Assembly: GCA_022706165.1 (NCBI GenBank)
Contig: JAKJDA010000077.1
Coordinates: forward strand, 1 to 9,800
From: Candidatus Hydrogenedentota bacterium
GTDB lineage: Bacteria > Hydrogenedentota > Hydrogenedentia > Hydrogenedentales > SLHB01
Direction of reading: 5' to 3'
Length of the DNA: 9,800 bases
Below the pieces are notes generated by a model. That model had not been told where the DNA came from and made no database searches. It saw nothing but the letters and a program-made list of their open reading frames with translations. Of the stretch, positions 6,901-9,800 are shown one piece after another. Within the stretch, counting starts at the first letter, position 1, and the number at the start of each line of letters is the position of its first letter. The translations under genes were made by a program, and so were the position numbers.

Positions 6901-7740
6901 GGAGATCCGTTGTTCGGCCGTTTCGCCTTTGAGGATGAGCTGCTGCCAACCGGGACTTCGCATTTCCGCGCTCAATGCTTGGCAGAGGTAGACGCCCGGT
7001 TTCAGGCGCGTCGCGAATGCTCCCATCGCATCTGTCCGAGTCAAAACCGAGTCATGCGGCGGCTGTGCGTTTTGTATGATAACCGTTGCATTGGCAACGG
7101 CCGCGCCGAGATCGCGAGAATGGACTTTGCCGGAAACGCTCACGCCGGCATGCAGGGTGATGCGCACGTCCTGCGTCCCTACGGGCAGGTCCGTGACGGC
7201 CTCCTGGGCGAAAAGCGGATGGACGATTTTGAGCGCCACCGCGCCTCCCTCTGGGAGCCGCGCCACCGTGAATGCGCCGTCCGGTCCCGACGCCGGGAGT
7301 TCTCCGCCGAACGCTCTGAGTTTATCCAGCGGGATCGAGACCTTCGCGGCGCCGAGCAAGGCTACGCGCGAAATTTCCGCTCCCGCGACAGGCTTTCCCT
7401 TTGCATCGCACACCGTGCCGCTGACGCTGCGCGCGGGTTTGATCGCAAGCACAATGCCTTCCGCCGAATCGCCCGCCCCGACCGTTACGCTGCACCCGCC
7501 GTAGCTCATGCCATCGGCCACTGCGAACACGCCGGCAATGCCCGCCGGAACGTTTTCGAAGCGGAAGGATCCGTCTGCCGCCGCGCGCGTTTCCATCAGC
7601 GTTCCTTCGATGCCAGGTTCCAGAAACACCCGAGCCGGGGGGGCGCCGCTTTCAAGCCCCATAACGCTGCCCGATACGGTCCCGCCGCTCGCTTCAGCGG
7701 CCGCAAACAGGACGAGCAGCAACGACATCAGCATCTTCAT
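3967..7740 (-). CDS. Exported fused tandem paralogue: carboxypeptidase-regulatory-like repeats plus thioredoxin-like domains
   Basis: This 1257-residue protein consists of two similar halves. Half 1 (1-635) has a Sec signal peptide (MKMLMSLLLVLFAAAEA, likely cleaved after AEA near 17). It continues with about six beta-sandwich repeats of the carboxypeptidase regulatory-like type, recognisable by V.G.V.D..GKP..GA and DG.F...(L/V)P (for example 105-120, 291-305, 459-475), and a cut-short thioredoxin-like segment (about 553-619). Half 2 (636-1257) starts with a second signal-peptide-like stretch (636-661), then about five such repeats and a full-length thioredoxin/TlpA-like domain (about 1113-1257: KPAPEIACDAWFNGQPATL, VIVLMFW, YLPQVLLIDKEG). 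The CXXC position reads AATG (1156-1159), so thiol redox chemistry is unlikely. Such proteins probably act outside the cytoplasm; the substrate is unknown. The start has GAGGAG 10 nt upstream. The gene lies 167 nt downstream of the ceramidase-like gene. It could equally be two genes fused by a deletion. Confidence 0.85.
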   Translation of the reverse strand: MKMLMSLLLVLFAAAEASGGTVSGSVMGLESGAPPARVFLEPGIEGTLMETRAAADGSFRFENVPAGIAGVFAVADGMSYGGCSVTVGAGDSAEGIVLAIKPARSVSGTVCDAKGKPVAGAEISRVALLGAAKVSIPLDKLRAFGGELPASGPDGAFTVARLPEGGAVALKIVHPLFAQEAVTDLPVGTQDVRITLHAGVSVSGKVHSRDLGAAVANATVIIQNAQPPHDSVLTRTDAMGAFATRLKPGVYLCQALSAEMRSPGWQQLILKGETAEQRISLFVGHAGALHGLVCEAASGKPLEGAHITVTCLGNTAATVTTGPSGAYAVNTVAGENVIRLQAPAGYLPPENSAIKLVVDKGADIEAPTFWLSRTPTYTVQIVDAAMQPARDVVVSLIRPAQFGWRLADAQGCVAINVAQVPPDGLLVGMAEHISRPEGALFAVHARQAEAKVQLFPLASIQGTVLDDASKPLAGAPVGAVFADDQKSSEVLFWRTVSRNDGSFVWDSVAPQVPQRCIAMAGTACATSQPFAADIGAHASAGSIILTGATGGTSLIGKPLVWDESPLLAGTLPDKADRAGKPAVVMYCSQDDAAMVVEALAVLRTVLGPDAIMVAAVVHGAFSGSAEGAPVHENSLMTPRTFLFRAIMAFSAVMAPVISALAFTVSGRVQDETGQGIPETSVWIVQEHSVQHAATSGDGSFSFTGLDAGMVQLVARKEGMALGGFTAIVAGNAELTLSLSKPVTRRIRVIDPSAQPIAGARVKSMAIGSLERPGEFSVPVMDLVEAGFPSLRSGDDGVISLVDLPHKSFVRFTLAHRKHAEQYIPYLNAEGSEQTFRLYPGIAIHGRVVGEDGKGIARAHVAVFATTASGQRQASVALTDPEGYYTMTVPHGTYHVIARHPAFAPSPPAEIHSPAHTDDRVADFRLRPACFVEGSVVGPDGKPIGAARVLYIIRDIAVNETISQTSGAFRIAVAPGDGRLRTIPPDGFLTKDVGDILLQVGEEKKIALSPIQLKASPVIVGSARCPDGTPATEAWIVSRDLDQPVWSLTDANGAFRIGLDKAPTGRTAAFRIEHNRRFLRADFQVNLDDPAPVEATLEAFEPDMRPNNSNATENQLARLVDKPAPEIACDAWFNGQPATLASLKGNVIVLMFWGGFAATGRALNEIEVLRTLHRSMRTIDDVVFIGIHDGNVDAADAKAYARQLGIDFLVGVDAKPFLTFERYRIQYLPQVLLIDKEGIIRYYDTAGRLLELIKALRR
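5758..5835 (-). other. Internal signal-peptide-like segment and possible second start inside the 1257-aa protein
   Basis: Residues 636-661 read MTPRTFLFRAIMAFSAVMAP followed by VISALA: a short basic n-region, a long hydrophobic core and an A-x-A-like end, immediately before a new beta-sandwich repeat (VSGRVQDETGQGIPE). Preceding codons are in frame (HENSL then ATG), so no stop separates the halves. A weak GAG lies 9 nt before this ATG, so internal initiation is possible but not strongly supported. In the fused protein this segment would be a transmembrane or uncleaved hydrophobic helix. Confidence 0.7.
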
Positions 7741-7907
7741 GCGTCATGCACTCCTCGCGCGGCATGCGTCCCGGACCGTTTCGCGCCAGATTGCCGCGCA
7801 TGAAACCTGTTATCGCACGGCCGGGCGACGCTACGCAACCTTCGGGAGACAAAGCCGCATTCTGCGCTATATCGGGCAGCGCTCTTACTCGATGCGTGAA
7901 GTGAGCG
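7741..7907 (-). promoter_or_regulatory. Spacer and 5' leader upstream of the fused-paralogue gene
   Basis: A candidate promoter on the minus strand has TTGCGT (7833-7838), an 18-nt spacer and GATAAC (7809-7814), with an extended -10 TG just before it. Transcription would begin near 7802. The first part of that transcript could fold, since TGCCGCGC (7792-7799, plus strand) is complementary to GCGCGGCA (7757-7764), an 8-bp stem with a 27-nt loop directly next to the GAGGAG Shine-Dalgarno (7751-7756). No intrinsic terminator for the upstream ceramidase-like gene is evident, so read-through is also possible. Confidence 0.35.
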
Positions 7908-9482
7908 TCAATTTGGGGCCGCGTGATGCAGGCGCTCCAGCAAAAGCAGCGATTCCCGATGCAATGTTGGCGCGATAGCGGGCCCCCCCGAGTTCACCTC
8001 GCCATATTGAGGTTTGCCGTCATAGGCGTACGGAGGCTTTGTGTCCCACTGGCTTCTGGGAATAATGTAGCCCAGTTGATCATTGGCGAGGCCGATAACC
8101 ATGTTGACCTTGCCCCGCATGCGCGAACGTAAAGGCGGCGTTTCGGCGGGAAGAATCCCAAAATCCGCCCCTGCCGGACTCTCGATGCCCCCGTCGGCGA
8201 TTTCCGGATATATCTCGCCGGGAAGCGTCAACACGTCCAAATCCCCCACGCGAAAGGCATTGATCTCGGTTCGGATTTTCCCCCAATGCCATCCAGGGTG
8301 AATGAGGCCGAGCATGATCGGAATCCGGAAGGTTCCCGACACCGGTACGTAAACGGTTTTTGCAGCCATGGCCACGAAAGGGTTGTCGATTTTCATCACG
8401 TCGGGATCGCGAAGCGCTCTGACGGTCCGCACGGCGAGAGCCTCGCCCAACGCCTGAGCCTTCTCGAAACTGGCCGTTTCGAACGTGTCCACGCCGTTGC
8501 GCGCGGTCACCTTCATATGCATCGGCGTCATCAATCCCCCGAGCATGCCCTGGAAAAACAAACAGATGCCGCCAAGCCCCGGAACGCCGTCCGGATCGGA
8601 CAAGCCCTGTTCGACGCCTTCCCGCCAATAATGCACAAAGTCCGAGGAAATAAGCAGGTTTTTCCCCTCCAGGCATTCCGGATGGTTTCCCCACGACATC
8701 ATCGTGGCGATGGTTTCGTCCGTGTCGGGCTTGACGAAGCGAGCAAGGCAGAGCGTCTCGTCATAGACCATGGGTTTGCGCGTGTCGTTCGAATACGCGC
8801 CCGGCTCCAGGCGCGTCGAAGTCAGGTGCATGACCGCAGGCTGCGCCGTGCGCACGGCTTCTTCGACGGCCTGCTTGCATGCGCGCTCGACCAGTGCCAT
8901 ATACGCCGCATCGAAGCGCGGACGCAGCAGAGAATAACTCCAAATCCCCGTGGTGTCAGGCCCCTCGTGGGTATGGGTGCACGAAAACATCACGTGATCG
9001 ATCTTGAGAGCGGGATCAAGCGATTTGCGAATGCGGATATACGGCTCTTCGAGGATGCCGATGCTGTCGATCGTCACCATGGCCACGGTGACGCCGTTGT
9101 TGCGGAATGCGATGGCTCGCACCCAAAGCGGATCGTGGACGCCTTGGGCGGGCCGGTTTTCGTCGAAGCCCGCAATCCAGACAAGATCGAAGGTCCCGTT
9201 GTGATTGCGGTCCTCGTACGTATCGCCCTTATCGGGACGGAAGGCGCCATCGCCGTCGACGTCCGTCCATGTGTCGTATTGCGACAGGTCCGGCGTGATG
9301 TCGCGTTTGGCCACGCCGACTTCGAGCATGCCCGGCTGTGCGATGCCGTCGGGCGCTGGTTTTACGAGGTCAATTCGATACGAACGGTATGGCCCTTTCA
9401 TGCGATACAGGATCACGGAAACGACAAGCAGCAGAACCACGAAAAGAAACGAGAGAATCTTGTGTCGGCGAAGAAATTTCAT
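7908..9482 (-). CDS. Membrane-anchored neutral/alkaline ceramidase-like metallohydrolase
   Basis: This encodes 524 residues. The N-terminus (KFLRRHK, then a hydrophobic stretch at about 9-26 without a clear A-x-A site) looks like a signal anchor placing the rest in the periplasm. From about residue 53 (LEVGVAKRDITPD) it follows the alkaline/neutral non-lysosomal ceramidase N-terminal fold. Candidate zinc ligands are in SCTHTHEGP (H170, H172), WGNHPE (H267), LPGEIYPE (E423) and NDQLGY (Y472). Where known neutral ceramidases have GDVSPN with the nucleophile serine, this protein has QGMLGGLMTP (311-320), so true ceramidase activity is doubtful. Residues 74-99 are a D/N/G-rich insertion resembling calcium loops (DVDGDG, DRNHNGTFD). 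The mammalian-type C-terminal domain is absent. The start has AGAAAGG 5 nt upstream and lies 21 nt after queD, suggesting co-transcription. The substrate is unknown; an amide or ester hydrolase role is inference. Confidence 0.87.
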   Translation of the reverse strand: MKFLRRHKILSFLFVVLLLVVSVILYRMKGPYRSYRIDLVKPAPDGIAQPGMLEVGVAKRDITPDLSQYDTWTDVDGDGAFRPDKGDTYEDRNHNGTFDLVWIAGFDENRPAQGVHDPLWVRAIAFRNNGVTVAMVTIDSIGILEEPYIRIRKSLDPALKIDHVMFSCTHTHEGPDTTGIWSYSLLRPRFDAAYMALVERACKQAVEEAVRTAQPAVMHLTSTRLEPGAYSNDTRKPMVYDETLCLARFVKPDTDETIATMMSWGNHPECLEGKNLLISSDFVHYWREGVEQGLSDPDGVPGLGGICLFFQGMLGGLMTPMHMKVTARNGVDTFETASFEKAQALGEALAVRTVRALRDPDVMKIDNPFVAMAAKTVYVPVSGTFRIPIMLGLIHPGWHWGKIRTEINAFRVGDLDVLTLPGEIYPEIADGGIESPAGADFGILPAETPPLRSRMRGKVNMVIGLANDQLGYIIPRSQWDTKPPYAYDGKPQYGEVNSGGPAIAPTLHRESLLLLERLHHAAPN

Positions 9483-9503
9483 GCTGGCCTTTCTGGGCGC
9501 GCG

Positions 9504-9800
9504 TCAGGTTCCGAAGTAAGCGCACCGCGCCGTGCACGTCTCCTGCACAATCACTGCGCGCATGTCGGGCGCGGCGGGCGCGATGCGGTTCCATATCCAC
9601 TGGGACAGTATTTCCGACGTGGCGTTTTCGAGGCCGGGCACGTCATTCAAACAGCGGTGATCCAGGCGACAATATACGTTATGGAGCGGTTCAAGCAATG
9701 GGTCGATCTGCGCCGCGGCGACCTCTACCCGGTAACTATGCCCATGCAGTCGATGGCACTTGTGGCCTTCGGGGGTCATGGGCAGATGATGGGCCGCCTC
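9504..9800 (-). CDS. queD: 6-carboxytetrahydropterin synthase QueD, N-terminus off window
   Basis: The last 98 residues are visible, from EAAHHLPMTPEGHKCHRLHGH to ETCTARCAYFGT. QueD converts dihydroneopterin triphosphate to 6-carboxy-tetrahydropterin in the queuosine/7-deazaguanine pathway. Zinc-ligand histidines are present in AAHH and HGH, the catalytic Cys in GHKC, the Asp-His pair in LDHR, and the Glu in QETCTA. The signature NDVPGLENATSE...WIW is intact. Compared with the E. coli protein, the region between HGHS and LDH is about 11 residues shorter: the conserved G-W-x-x-D-F segment is missing, and VEVAAAQIDP runs straight into LLEPLHNVYCR. The reading frame stays open, so this is an in-frame shortening and not a frameshift. 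An ATG at 9777-9779 is internal, since conserved residues precede it. Roughly 10-15 N-terminal residues lie beyond the edge. It is probably the first visible gene of a unit with the ceramidase-like gene. Confidence 0.93.
   Translation of the reverse strand, partial: EAAHHLPMTPEGHKCHRLHGHSYRVEVAAAQIDPLLEPLHNVYCRLDHRCLNDVPGLENATSEILSQWIWNRIAPAAPDMRAVIVQETCTARCAYFGT

Overview
The window is GC-rich, gene-dense bacterial chromosome. It carries one housekeeping ribosomal gene (rpsT) on the + strand, flanked by long - strand genes for exported or envelope proteins. The envelope proteins (a GT-C glycosyltransferase with C-terminal carbohydrate-binding-like folds, a giant carboxypeptidase-regulatory-domain/thioredoxin-like protein, and a membrane-anchored alkaline-ceramidase-like hydrolase) suggest a Gram-negative environmental bacterium. 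Planctomycetota, Hydrogenedentota or similar uncultured lineages fit the gene style, but the sequence alone does not fix the phylum. No mobile element, CRISPR array, tRNA or rRNA was seen.

Layout, left to right. (1) 1-422, -: 5' part of a GT2 polyprenyl-phosphate sugar synthase, running off the left edge, with a GTG start behind a strong Shine-Dalgarno sequence. (2) 558-3200, -: a PMT/ArnT-like GT-C glycosyltransferase of 880 aa with a large periplasmic C-terminal extension. It lies upstream of the GT2 gene in the same direction, so the pair could make and use a lipid-linked sugar. (3) 3201-3634: a 434-bp divergent intergenic region holding a palindromic element and the rpsT promoter. (4) 3635-3895, +: rpsT with a good extended -10 promoter and a strong intrinsic terminator. 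(5) 3967-7740, -: a 1257-aa exported protein that is an in-frame head-to-tail fusion of two paralogous units, each made of signal peptide, beta-sandwich repeats and a thioredoxin-like domain. Neither thioredoxin-like domain keeps a CXXC. (6) 7908-9482, -: an N-terminally membrane-anchored neutral/alkaline-ceramidase-like protein with an inserted calcium-loop-like segment and without the usual nucleophile motif. (7) 9504-9800, -: queD, its 5' end beyond the right edge and apparently missing a conserved ten-residue segment. queD and the ceramidase-like gene are 21 nt apart and probably co-transcribed.

The most unusual observations are the fused tandem paralogue with an internal signal peptide, its redox-dead thioredoxin-like domains, the apparently nested jelly-roll domains in the GT-C protein, and the shortened QueD. 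I found no clear multi-gene system of a new type; the GT-C/GT2 pair is the best functional unit.
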